Of a DNA stretch of 64,000 nt, positions 17,262 to 26,560 are shown piece after piece. How positions within the stretch are numbered: the stretch's first letter is position 1; every line of letters begins with the position of its first letter. The notes below the pieces were generated by a model. It worked only from the letters and a program-made list of their open reading frames with translations. It did no database searches and was not told where the DNA came from. The stretch is from JALUZX01 sp964561605 (lineage in GTDB: Bacteria > Planctomycetota > UBA1135 > JALUZX01). The stretch is taken from the NCBI GenBank assembly GCA_964561605.1, contig CAZLQD010000039.1:1-64000 (forward strand), in the 5' to 3' direction. A program made the translations under genes and the position numbers.

Positions 17262-18465
17262 GAGTCCCGGCCTCCTTCACCCGGGAGAGACGCTCGATCC
17301 AGCGGCGGGCCTCCTCCTTCTCCCGGAAGCGGTCCTCCAGGCGCTTGAACTCCCCCGTATGGACCAGGAGCCTCCCGTTCCGCACCCGTCCGGGCCGGGC
17401 CAGGTGCAGCATTTCATGATAGAGGATATAGGCGGTCACGTATTCGGGCACGGCCGGGTCGTCCAGGAGAGGGGACAAGGTGATCTTCGCCTCCAGGGGA
17501 TCGAAGGTCCCGAGCCTCCTTCTCGTGATCCGCCGGCCCCAGGTGAGCCTGGGTTTCCCCAGCCTCCCTTCGAAATACTCCTCGTTGATCCTGTCGAAGA
17601 GCCTGCCAAGATCCCGGGCCCTCCCCTTGGGCCGGTCCCGGCCGGGCCCCTCCAGGACCTGGTCGATCTCCCGGGGAAGGGAGAGAAAACGAGGGGAGTG
17701 GAGAAAGCTCTTGTGCCTTTGGAGGGTCTCCTTCCCGGCCCTCTTCCCCAGGAGGGCCACCTGGAGGAGATCCTCCCACTCTTCCTCTCCCGCCCTCAGG
17801 AAGCCGCAGTGGATCCGCCACAGGAAGAGGTCCCCCTTCCAGGCGGCCCGGAAGATGTTCCTTCCGGGTTCGAAGAGAGCACCCACCGGGCGGGCTCTCT
17901 TCCCCCACCGGGCGGAGGTGACCGCTTCCAGGCGAGGAAGGACCCCCCGGAGAACCTCCCGGTATTCCTCCAGGTTTCCCCCCCTTCGCAACCATTCCAG
18001 CCAGGCGAAGGCCCGGCCCGTCCGAAGGGGAAGGAAGGAAGGATCCAGGCCCCGGGATTCCAGGAAGGACCGGACCCGCCCCACCCTCTCCCCTGCGAGC
18101 TTCTCCCACTCCCCCGTTGAGAAGGAAGGGCCGGCCCCCAAGGCGTGATCCAGGAGCATTTCCTCCAGGAAGGAGAGCAGTCCCGGGACCCGGAGGCGGA
18201 GAGCCTTCTTCCCACCGGTCTCCCGGGTAAAGAGCTCCTCCGGGGCCGTCCGGGCCACCTGGTCGAGAAACCTGAAGGCCTCCCGGGAAGGTCCGGGGAG
18301 GGCATCGATCCCCCGGCCCTTCCCCCGGCAGACCTCGACCACTGCGTCCCGGAACTTCCTGACCCCCCCGAGGAAGGCGCCTCCCTCGGAGGGGGGCACA
18401 CCCTGAGCCAGGATTTCCCGGCATTGGCGGGCGGCTTCGACCAGACCTGGGATCCTGATGGCCAT
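17254..18465 (-). CDS. SprT-like zinc metallopeptidase-domain protein
   Basis: The protein has 403 residues from the ATG at 18465, nine bases after GGAGG; a GTG eight codons earlier is less well placed. The N-terminal 270 residues are unrecognised and mostly helical. The C-terminal part has 'FDRINEEYFEGRLGKPRLTWG', 'TFDPLEAKITLSPLLDD' and 'TAYILYHEMLHLARPG', the HExxH zinc motif of SprT-like/WSS1-type proteases, followed by a basic tail. The family includes DNA-protein-crosslink proteases and predicted metallopeptidases. Here the partner is a histidine kinase read with an 8-nt overlap. A regulatory proteolysis role is possible but only inferred. Confidence 0.75.
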   Translation of the reverse strand: MAIRIPGLVEAARQCREILAQGVPPSEGGAFLGGVRKFRDAVVEVCRGKGRGIDALPGPSREAFRFLDQVARTAPEELFTRETGGKKALRLRVPGLLSFLEEMLLDHALGAGPSFSTGEWEKLAGERVGRVRSFLESRGLDPSFLPLRTGRAFAWLEWLRRGGNLEEYREVLRGVLPRLEAVTSARWGKRARPVGALFEPGRNIFRAAWKGDLFLWRIHCGFLRAGEEEWEDLLQVALLGKRAGKETLQRHKSFLHSPRFLSLPREIDQVLEGPGRDRPKGRARDLGRLFDRINEEYFEGRLGKPRLTWGRRITRRRLGTFDPLEAKITLSPLLDDPAVPEYVTAYILYHEMLHLARPGRVRNGRLLVHTGEFKRLEDRFREKEEARRWIERLSRVKEAGTHG

Positions 18466-18547
18466 GGAGACCTTCCTCCCTGGAAACACCTGGGGGGGGA
18501 AAACAGGGGACGGGTACGGCCGGTTCGGCGAAAGGACGGGGGAAAGA

Positions 18548-19399
18548 TTAAGGCCTTCCGGAATGAAGGCAAGTAAGAGTCCACCGATTGAAGAGACGGA
18601 ACTCTCTCTCCCCGGGAAAGAAGGCCGCCCCTCTTTCAGGAAGATGTTCGGGTCCTTCGGAAAGGAGGATTCCCACCGGAAGGGAAAGCCTTTCCGGACC
18701 GGCCTTCCCGGCGGTCCTCTCCAGGAAGGCCAGGAAAGCCTCGTAGAAACCGGCCCTGCCCTGTCCGCCGGGAAGGAAGGAACGAGCGACCTCTCTCCCG
18801 CGCAGACGAATCCACTGGAAGGCCCCCTCCTCTTCTCCGCGAAAGCAGAGGTCCGCCAGGGGCTGGAGGAAGGTCAGGGCCTTTCTCTTCTTTCCCTCTC
18901 CTCCCCGGGGCTTGCTCTTCTTGAGGATGGAGAGAGCCCCTCCCACAGGATCCACGGCGAGCCGGAGGACACCGCCCAGGCCGATTCCGCCCCCTTCTCT
19001 CCCGGCGCATCCCATCCCGCCGCCCTCTTCCTCGGGGATCACCCCTGCGGAAAGGAGGAGGAGGCCGCCCCATGGGAAGAGATCCCAACTGTCGCCGTAG
19101 CCCCTCCGTACCAGGAGGCCTTCTTCCTGGAATTGGATCTCCCTGGCCGTACGGGGGCGGTAGAGGGGAGGGATCTCCTCCTGGGGGAGGACCCGGCAGG
19201 AAAAGCCATCCCGGGCCAGGCCCTCCCCGATCCGGGACGCCGACTCCCAGTCCAGCCCCTCCGCCAGGATTCCCCGGGCCGAACGGGCGGCCCTGAGGGC
19301 TTCGTAGGGAAGGAGGCCCAAGGCCTCCCCCAGGAGGGCGGCGAAACTCTCCACCCGGGGGGGATCGTACTGTTCCGCCAGGAGGGCGTAGGTCTTCAT
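18548..19399 (-). CDS. Protein of unknown function, 283 residues
   Basis: The start is an ATG after GGGAGGAAAGG, and the codon usage and length support a real gene. The first 75 residues look helical and resemble nothing I can name ('LLAEQYDPPRVESFAALLGEALGLLPYEA'). A central hydrophobic Gly-rich stretch ('DLFPWGGLLLLSAGVIPEE', 'GGVLRLAVDPVGGALSIL') could be a membrane hairpin or a buried beta-sheet. The C-terminal part is mixed. No signal peptide or catalytic motif is seen. It lies between a SprT-like gene and an FG-GAP secreted protein on the same strand, 83 nt from the former. Confidence 0.6.
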   Translation of the reverse strand: MKTYALLAEQYDPPRVESFAALLGEALGLLPYEALRAARSARGILAEGLDWESASRIGEGLARDGFSCRVLPQEEIPPLYRPRTAREIQFQEEGLLVRRGYGDSWDLFPWGGLLLLSAGVIPEEEGGGMGCAGREGGGIGLGGVLRLAVDPVGGALSILKKSKPRGGEGKKRKALTFLQPLADLCFRGEEEGAFQWIRLRGREVARSFLPGGQGRAGFYEAFLAFLERTAGKAGPERLSLPVGILLSEGPEHLPERGAAFFPGEREFRLFNRWTLTCLHSGRP

Positions 19400-19468
19400 T
19401 TCCTTTCCTCCCGGTCTCCCTCCCGGGCCCGGGGGAAGATCACCGCCCCGGGGGAAAGGCCGGAAGGC

Positions 19469-21307
19469 TCATCGGATCCTCAGGGGGACCATCTGAAGGA
19501 GACGGGCCGACCCGGAGGCAGGATCCAGGTCCAGTCCCTGGAAGGCCAGGAAACTCCCTGACAGAGCCGGGTTGGCCGGGACCTGGAAGGTGGAATACAC
19601 CCTTCCCCCGGCCCCTACGAGGAAGGACCGGAAGAGGAAGATGGGACGGTTCGTGGAGAGCCGGAGCACCCCGATCTTTCCCAGGGGGGTGAGCCCCACG
19701 TCCAGGCCAAGGAGGGCGAAGACCCTGTGGGAGCGGGCCGAGTGGAACTCCATCCTCAACGTTCCCCCGGGCGAAGCCTTTCCCAGGAGGGAGAACCGGT
19801 CGCTCTCGCCCTGCCTCCCCCGCCGGGCGTTTCCTTCGTGGTAGGTCTTCCAGAGGATCCTGCCCGGGACCTTGGGACCGGGGAATTTGTAGAGGGAGAT
19901 CGTCACCCTGGAATTCCGGTCGTACGAGACCACCCCCATCTCCAGGATCCCGTCGCCGTCCACGTCCCCCAGGGTGGCCCCGTTCATGTAGGTGAACCCC
20001 GGGACCCTCAAGGGGAAACCGGGCTCCACCTTCCCCTTGGCGTCCACGCAGTGGAGCCAGCCCTTTCCCGTGGTGGAATCCACCAGGTTGGAGCCGTGGA
20101 GGATCTCCATGACCCCGTCACCGTCCAGGTCCGCCACGGTGAGGGGCGATTCGGCGCTCCCCTTGTTGGTCGTGGGAAAACCGGGAAGGAGCCCGCCCCC
20201 GCCCTTCCAGGCGTAGAGAAGGGCCCCCGTTGCGAAATCGATCCTCCTCCCGGCGATCACTTCCAGCTTCCCGTCGCCGTCCAGGTCGGCCAGGGTGGGA
20301 GGACAGTAACTCCACTTGCCCCCAAAGGTGTTGGGCCAACCGGGAAGGAGTTTTCCGTTCCACCGGAAGACATAACATCCAGACCCGGCCTTGTGGCAGC
20401 ACAGGGCGATCTCCAGCTTCCCGTCGCCCGTGAGGTCCCCCAGGGCCGGGGACTGGTAGGAGAAATTGGCATTGTGTTTCTTGCTGACATCGTAGGGAAA
20501 GCCGGGTTTCACTTTCCCCGAGGAATCCAGGACGAAGAGGGAGTTGTAGGAGAGACAGACGATCTCGGGCCTGCCGTCACCATCTACGTCGCCAACGGCG
20601 GGGGTCCCCGTCGGGACGTGGTCCAGCTTGAAGGGCCAGGCTCCCGGGAACTTGGTCCCGTTCCACCGGAAGACGTGGACGTAACCCGCCGGCCAGGCCC
20701 GTTCCTGGGCGATCACTTCCAGCTTGCCGTCGCCGTCCAGGTCCGCCGCGGTGATCCCGCCGGAGACGTTGTTTCCCGACAGGCTCTTCGGCCAACCGGG
20801 GAAGTTGGAACCGTCGGAGCGGAAGACGTAGATCCTGCCCCCCCGGGTCCATCCCCTCGTGGGGACAAGGATCTCCTTCCTTCCGTCCCCGTCCAGGTCC
20901 GCCACGGTGGGCACGATCTGGCCCATGCCCGTCACCGACCTGGGCCAGCCGGGAAAGCTGGAGCCGTCGTACCGCCAGACGTAGACCATTCCGTTCGTGC
21001 TGGACCGGATCACCTCCATCCGCCCGTCCTGGTCCAGGTCGGCGAAGACAAGGCCCCGCTGGGGAGCGAAACCACGGGTTCCCCCCACGGTCTTGGGCCA
21101 GCCCTTCATGAGGACCGGTCCGGCCAAGGGAGTCCCTCCCTGTGGGGAAGGCCCTCTGCTAAGGCCGGTCCGAAGAAGGCCGGGAAGGGGGGAGGCGGCG
21201 TCGTCCGCCCCGATGGAGAGGACCTGGCCCGCCGCGAGGGAAAGGCCCGGTCCGACCAGAAAGAGAAGACCCAGGGGAAGGGAGAGAAACGTTCTTTCCT
21301 GTGCCAT
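19469..21307 (-). CDS. Secreted FG-GAP/VCBS repeat protein
   Basis: The protein has 612 residues from the ATG at 21307 (GGAGG eight bases upstream); the longer frame adds no conserved sequence. A signal peptide covers about 1-25. Eight repeats of the 'DLDGDGxxEI' calcium-binding type follow ('VADLDGDGRKEI', 'AADLDGDGKLEV', 'VGDVDGDGRPEI', 'LADLDGDGKLEV' and others), alternating with 'FPGWPK' loops, as expected for a seven- or eight-bladed beta-propeller related to integrin alpha. The last 110 residues form a separate beta-rich module ending 'VYSTFQVPANPALSGSFLAFQ', similar to the tails of other secreted proteins here. A surface or extracellular adhesin-like role is likely. Confidence 0.88.
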   Translation of the reverse strand: MAQERTFLSLPLGLLFLVGPGLSLAAGQVLSIGADDAASPLPGLLRTGLSRGPSPQGGTPLAGPVLMKGWPKTVGGTRGFAPQRGLVFADLDQDGRMEVIRSSTNGMVYVWRYDGSSFPGWPRSVTGMGQIVPTVADLDGDGRKEILVPTRGWTRGGRIYVFRSDGSNFPGWPKSLSGNNVSGGITAADLDGDGKLEVIAQERAWPAGYVHVFRWNGTKFPGAWPFKLDHVPTGTPAVGDVDGDGRPEIVCLSYNSLFVLDSSGKVKPGFPYDVSKKHNANFSYQSPALGDLTGDGKLEIALCCHKAGSGCYVFRWNGKLLPGWPNTFGGKWSYCPPTLADLDGDGKLEVIAGRRIDFATGALLYAWKGGGGLLPGFPTTNKGSAESPLTVADLDGDGVMEILHGSNLVDSTTGKGWLHCVDAKGKVEPGFPLRVPGFTYMNGATLGDVDGDGILEMGVVSYDRNSRVTISLYKFPGPKVPGRILWKTYHEGNARRGRQGESDRFSLLGKASPGGTLRMEFHSARSHRVFALLGLDVGLTPLGKIGVLRLSTNRPIFLFRSFLVGAGGRVYSTFQVPANPALSGSFLAFQGLDLDPASGSARLLQMVPLRIR

Positions 21308-21347
21308 GGAAGGAGCCTCCGGGAAGGAGAAAAGGACGAAAACCTGG

Positions 21348-21382
21348 AATGGAAGGGTGCCCGAAGAGGGCATCCTTCCATT
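21348..21382 (-). terminator. 15-bp hairpin after aspS
   Basis: Arms 21348-21362 and 21368-21382 pair over 15 bp with one G-T wobble around a 5-nt loop. It is 31 nt past the aspS stop. On the minus strand it is followed by two short T-runs (TTTTCGTCCTTTTC). A likely aspS terminator upstream of the FG-GAP gene. Confidence 0.65.
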
Positions 21383-21413
21383 CTAGCCCCATTCGCCCGG
21401 GGAAGGTCAGTCC

Positions 21414-23198
<1,785 letters not shown>

Positions 23199-23241
23199 AG
23201 CATCCTCGCTGGTCTCCCTCCTGGAACCCCGGCGGGGAAGC

Positions 23242-24198
23242 CTACACGGGAAGGAGGAGCCGGGCCACGGCCAGGGCGAAGAGCCCCGCCAGGAGGGGCG
23301 TGGCCACCCACCCGAGGAGGATCATCACCAGGGCGCGGAGGTTGAGTTTGTAGAGGCCCCTCACGGCCACCACACCCAGGACGCCCCCGATGATGGCCTG
23401 GGTGGACGATACGGGGACCCCCACGAGGGCCAGGGAGTGGACCGTGACGGAGTGGGCCATGAGGGCCACCAGGGCGGAGAAGGGATCCAGGTCGTAGAGG
23501 GAACGGCCCACGGTGACCATGATCCGGTAGCTGAAGGTCAGGATTCCCAAGGCGATGGTCCCCCCGGCCAGGAGGGCCAGGACCCGGGCCTGGGCGCTCC
23601 CCTCCAGCCCGAAGAGCCCCGTTCCCATGAAGACGCCCGTCACGTTCGCCGCGTTGTTCGCCCCCAGGGCGAAGGCCCCGTAGCACCCGGCCAGGATCAT
23701 GCCCGCCCGGACGTATCCGTCCAGCCGGAAGATACTGATCCTGAGGCGGTAGACCAGGGACCGGCCGGCCAAGTAGAGGAGGGCCGCCGAGAGGGCCCCC
23801 CCAAGGGGGGTGACCACCCAGCAGATCCCCACCTTGAGCAGGGAGTTCCAGTCCACCGTCTGCCCCCGGAAGAGGGCCATCCCCATGATGGCCCCCACCA
23901 CGGCCTGTGAAGTGGAAGCAGGAAGCTTGAGGATCGTGAGGAGGGTCACCGCCAGGGCCGCCGCCAGGGAGAGGAGCCCCGCCGAGGCCAGGGTCTGGCC
24001 CTCGGCCAGGCCCGAAAGGGTCTCGATCCCCGGGGCCCCCTCCAGGTAGGCCCCGAGGATCACGAAGGCCGCCCCGAGGAGGGCCGCCGTCCGCCACTTG
24101 AGCATCCTGCTGGTGACGACCGTGCCGAAGACGTTGGCCGCATCGTTGGACCCCAGGGCCCATCCCAGGTAGAGACTTCCCAGGAGATAGGAATACAT
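23242..24198 (-). CDS. PiT family inorganic phosphate transporter
   Basis: The protein has 318 residues with about eight or nine hydrophobic helices. Both inverted-repeat signatures are present: 'WALGSNDAANVFGTVV' near the N-terminus and 'FALGANNAANVTGVFMG' in the middle, together with 'KLPASTSQAVVGAIMG' and 'VGVPVSSTQAIIGGVLGV' (the S-T-Q motif in each half). It couples phosphate uptake to a proton or sodium gradient across the inner membrane. It starts 4 nt after the PhoU-like gene, so the pair is translated together, which is the standard arrangement of Pit with a DUF47 accessory protein. Confidence 0.95.
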   Translation of the reverse strand: MYSYLLGSLYLGWALGSNDAANVFGTVVTSRMLKWRTAALLGAAFVILGAYLEGAPGIETLSGLAEGQTLASAGLLSLAAALAVTLLTILKLPASTSQAVVGAIMGMALFRGQTVDWNSLLKVGICWVVTPLGGALSAALLYLAGRSLVYRLRISIFRLDGYVRAGMILAGCYGAFALGANNAANVTGVFMGTGLFGLEGSAQARVLALLAGGTIALGILTFSYRIMVTVGRSLYDLDPFSALVALMAHSVTVHSLALVGVPVSSTQAIIGGVLGVVAVRGLYKLNLRALVMILLGWVATPLLAGLFALAVARLLLPV

Positions 24199-24202
24199 GG
24201 GC

Positions 24203-24850
24203 TCAGAGGTTCCGCTTGATGGCCGTGATGTCCAGGCGGCGGCTCGCCCCCTCGGCCGCGTCGGAGATGGCGCCGATCTCCTTCACCAGGTCGTCCACCT
24301 GCATCTTCCTGGAGAGATGCCAATCCAGGGAATATACCTTTTTAAGGATTTCATGCTGGATGTGGTCGCACTCCGATTCGTGCTTGTCCACCTCCTCCAC
24401 GAAGGGGCGCACCTTCCTGGGCTCCACGAAGAAGATCCGGATCCCCTTGAGGAGGGTCCGGACGCTGGCCTCGACCTTTCCCAGGAGCTCCTGGAAATCC
24501 TCTCTCAACTCCTTGGGGGCCTCGATGCGGCGGATGCTGATGGAGAAGAGGACGTCCTCCGTCCTGTTGGCGACCTTGTCGCAGGCCTCCAGGAGACCCA
24601 GGAGGTCCCCCCGGCTGTCGGGAAGGAGCTCTTCCTTGTAGAGGGTCCGCTCCAGGTCCGTCCGGATGTCGTCCGCCTCGGATTCGGCGGCGTGGGCCAG
24701 GGAGACGGACTTCTCGAAGGACTCCCCCAGGCCGTGCTCCAGGTAATTGAGCATCCCCGGTAGGAAGACCTCCAGGCAACGCTCCACGCAACCCAGGAAG
24801 GACTCGAATCCCGCCTCGAGGTGGGCCTGTTTGCGGAAGATGAAGGACAT
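24203..24850 (-). CDS. PhoU-like DUF47 protein, partner of the Pit transporter
   Basis: The protein has 215 residues, all-helical, with the DUF47/TIGR00153 pattern: 'FESFLGCVERCLEVFLPGM', 'HAAESEADDIRTDLERTLYKEELLPDSRGDLLGLLEACDKVANRTEDVLFSI', 'VDKHESECDHIQHEILKKVYSLD' and 'LVKEIGAISDAAEGASRRLDITAIKR'. The E-x3-D clusters bind metals in PhoU proteins. It is thought to modulate phosphate transport through the adjacent Pit protein. The ATG follows AAGGAGGG and the gene overlaps nothing. A GC-rich hairpin precedes it. Confidence 0.93.
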   Translation of the reverse strand: MSFIFRKQAHLEAGFESFLGCVERCLEVFLPGMLNYLEHGLGESFEKSVSLAHAAESEADDIRTDLERTLYKEELLPDSRGDLLGLLEACDKVANRTEDVLFSISIRRIEAPKELREDFQELLGKVEASVRTLLKGIRIFFVEPRKVRPFVEEVDKHESECDHIQHEILKKVYSLDWHLSRKMQVDDLVKEIGAISDAAEGASRRLDITAIKRNL

Positions 24851-24865
24851 GGATCCCTCCTTGCC

Positions 24866-24889
24866 GAAGGGCGCCCGAAGGCGCCCTTC
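24866..24889 (-). terminator. 10-bp hairpin with CGAA loop
   Basis: GAAGGGCGCC at 24866-24875 pairs perfectly with GGCGCCCTTC at 24880-24889. It lies between the thioredoxin-like lipoprotein gene and the ribosome site of the phoU-like gene. There is no U-tract. It may terminate the upstream message or shape the phoU leader. Confidence 0.45.
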
Positions 24890-24949
24890 CGGAAACGTTC
24901 TGCCTGTCCCGCCTGGAAAGGGCCTTGCACGAAGGCCGGTTCAGATGCT

Positions 24950-25522
24950 TCAGCCCTTCCCGTAGTTCGGGTGATCGTCGTCGGGAACCTCCAGTTCGGG
25001 TTTTCCCTGGAAGGACCTGAGGAAATTCTTCAACTCCAAAGGAAAGACCTTGGCCGAACGGAAGCCCTCCAGGACGTTGTCCATGGGCTCGCCCCCCGGC
25101 TTGTAGCACAGGAAGGTGGGCGTCATGGTGAGGGCGAACTCTTCCACCAGGCGCTCCACGTCCTTTCCCACCTTGAGGAAGATGAAGGGCTTCAGGGCCT
25201 TCTGCACTTCCGGGGACATCAGGACCTTGTCCATGTCCACGCAGAAGTTGCACTCCTCGTCGTAGACCTCCACCAGGACAAGGCGGTTCTCCTTCTTGCC
25301 CCTCACCAGGGCTTCGACCATGGCCTTGGGCAATCCCTTGGTGACCTCCTCCGGCAGGACCACCTTCCCCGAGGTCCCGCCGGGCTTCTTCTTCCCCACC
25401 TCGGCTCCCTGGGAGGTCCCGGGCTTCCCCGCCGGTGGCTCACTCCGCTCCCCGCCATCCTTCCCGCAGGAAGTCAGGGAGAGAGCCAGGAAGAGGGCGA
25501 TCAATATAGAAAATCTTTTCAT
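24950..25522 (-). CDS. Thioredoxin-fold lipoprotein (CNFC active site)
   Basis: The protein has 190 residues from the ATG at 25522. A lipoprotein signal ends in 'LALSLTSCGKD' (lipobox Cys about residue 18), followed by a disordered Gly/Pro/Ser linker. The thioredoxin-like domain has 'NRLVLVEVYDEECNFCVDMDKVL' with a CxxC pair and the cis-Pro motif 'TMTPTFLCYKPGG'. The C-terminus is 'LEVPDDDHPNYGKG'. Anchored in an envelope membrane, it should act as a periplasmic disulfide reductase, related to thioredoxin domains of the DsbD or SoxW type. It is a clear paralogue of the next upstream gene. A hairpin separates the two. Confidence 0.82.
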   Translation of the reverse strand: MKRFSILIALFLALSLTSCGKDGGERSEPPAGKPGTSQGAEVGKKKPGGTSGKVVLPEEVTKGLPKAMVEALVRGKKENRLVLVEVYDEECNFCVDMDKVLMSPEVQKALKPFIFLKVGKDVERLVEEFALTMTPTFLCYKPGGEPMDNVLEGFRSAKVFPLELKNFLRSFQGKPELEVPDDDHPNYGKG

Positions 25523-25537
25523 ATTTTCTTCGCTCCA

Positions 25538-25565
25538 ATGGTCCCTTCTCTGGGGAAGGGACCAT
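25538..25565 (-). terminator. 11-bp hairpin between tandem thioredoxin-like genes
   Basis: ATGGTCCCTTC (25538-25548) pairs exactly with 25555-25565 around a 6-nt loop. It lies 36 nt after the upstream gene's stop and 15 nt before the next start. No U-tract follows. It may partly terminate the message or protect it from decay. Confidence 0.45.
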
Positions 25566-25601
25566 CCTAGCCGGGAAAAGAAGAGGGTCCAGGGGGAAGG
25601 G

Positions 25602-26138
25602 TCACCGTCCCTTCCCGATCCTGCACCCCTTGCCTGCCATGGGGTGGCGGTCCTCCGGGATCTCCACCTCCTCCTCTCCCAGGTAGAGCCTGCGGAAATC
25701 CTCGAGCTCCGCCGCAAACACGGGGGCCGAGCGGAAGCCCTCCAGGATGTCCTCCATGGCCTTCCCGTCGGGGGAAAAGACCAGGAAGGCCGGGGTCATG
25801 TCCAGGTGGAACCGCTTCACCAGGGGGTTGCCCTTCAGGTTCAGCCGGATCCAAAGGAAATTTTCCAGGACCCGCCTCACCCTGGGATCGGGGAAGACCT
25901 CCTCCATGGCCCGGCAGTACTTGCAGGAGGGATCGAAGATCTCCACGAGGACCAGCTTCTTCTCCTTCCGGGCCTTCTCCAGGGCCTCCCCCAGGAGGGT
26001 GGGAATCCGCCCACCCCTGGATCCCCCGGGGGAGGAAGGGGTTTCACCCCGGCCAGGGCCCTGGCAACAAGAAAAAAACAAGAAGAAGAGGGCCGGCAGG
26101 AGGGGAAACCTGGTTCTGGAGGAAGAGGAAGATCTCAC
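25602..26138 (-). CDS. Thioredoxin-fold lipoprotein (CKYC active site)
   Basis: The protein has 178 residues if translation starts at the GTG at 26138, nine bases after GGGAG; the frame upstream of it shows no conserved sequence. An N-terminal basic run and hydrophobic core end in 'FLFFSCCQGPG', a lipobox-like site. The domain has 'KKLVLVEIFDPSCKYCRAMEEVF' (CxxC) and cis-Pro 'DMTPAFLVFSPDG'. It shares 'ILEGFRSAPVF' and the tail 'EIPEDRHPMAGKG' with the downstream gene, so the two are tandem duplicates. The likely role is a periplasmic thiol-disulfide exchange protein. The partner is unknown. Confidence 0.75.
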   Translation of the reverse strand: MRSSSSSRTRFPLLPALFFLFFSCCQGPGRGETPSSPGGSRGGRIPTLLGEALEKARKEKKLVLVEIFDPSCKYCRAMEEVFPDPRVRRVLENFLWIRLNLKGNPLVKRFHLDMTPAFLVFSPDGKAMEDILEGFRSAPVFAAELEDFRRLYLGEEEVEIPEDRHPMAGKGCRIGKGR

Positions 26139-26560
26139 CGTTTCGTTCTCCCTTGGGACTTGGGCGGGAAAGGGGGGACGCCGGAAAAGGGCCGGAGCCC
26201 CCCCGCTGAAAGGGGTCCGTATCCTACACAATTCCCTTCCATCCCCCCTGCTTTCGGAAAGAGGAAAATTTCGAACCGGAAGACTCCTCCCTCCAACCCC
26301 TTCGCCGGCTCCGAGCCTACCCCGTCCCCCTGGGCGAACCAGAGGACAAGGAACCAATTCCCCCAGCCAGGGGGGCTCCCACCCGGGTCCCGGCGGAAGC
26401 AGGGGCCGGCCGGGCCCTGGGCCTTCGGAGAAGGCCCCCCTCCACCGGGGCCGGAGGGAGGTACCGGAAGGCTTCCTCCCCCCGCGTCCGAAGAGAGGAG
26501 CCTCCCGGTCGTCTCTCCCGGGCCGGCGGAAGCCCTCAGGGAAGACCGAATCGCCCCGCC
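26139..26560. other. 422-bp gap without a supported gene
   Basis: It lies between the CKYC lipoprotein start and the S9 peptidase stop, so it must hold the lipoprotein promoter and probably the peptidase terminator. I see a small GGGCCTTC/GAAGGCCC hairpin at 26419-26437 and an A/T-richer patch around 26215-26275 where a promoter could sit, but no good -35/-10 pair. Open frames here are GC-driven and have no recognisable protein. Confidence 0.5.

Noticed and set aside
26419..26437. Small GGGCCTTC hairpin in the 422-bp gap
   Set aside because: It is 120 nt from the nearest stop codon and has no U-tract; chance is likely in such GC-rich sequence.
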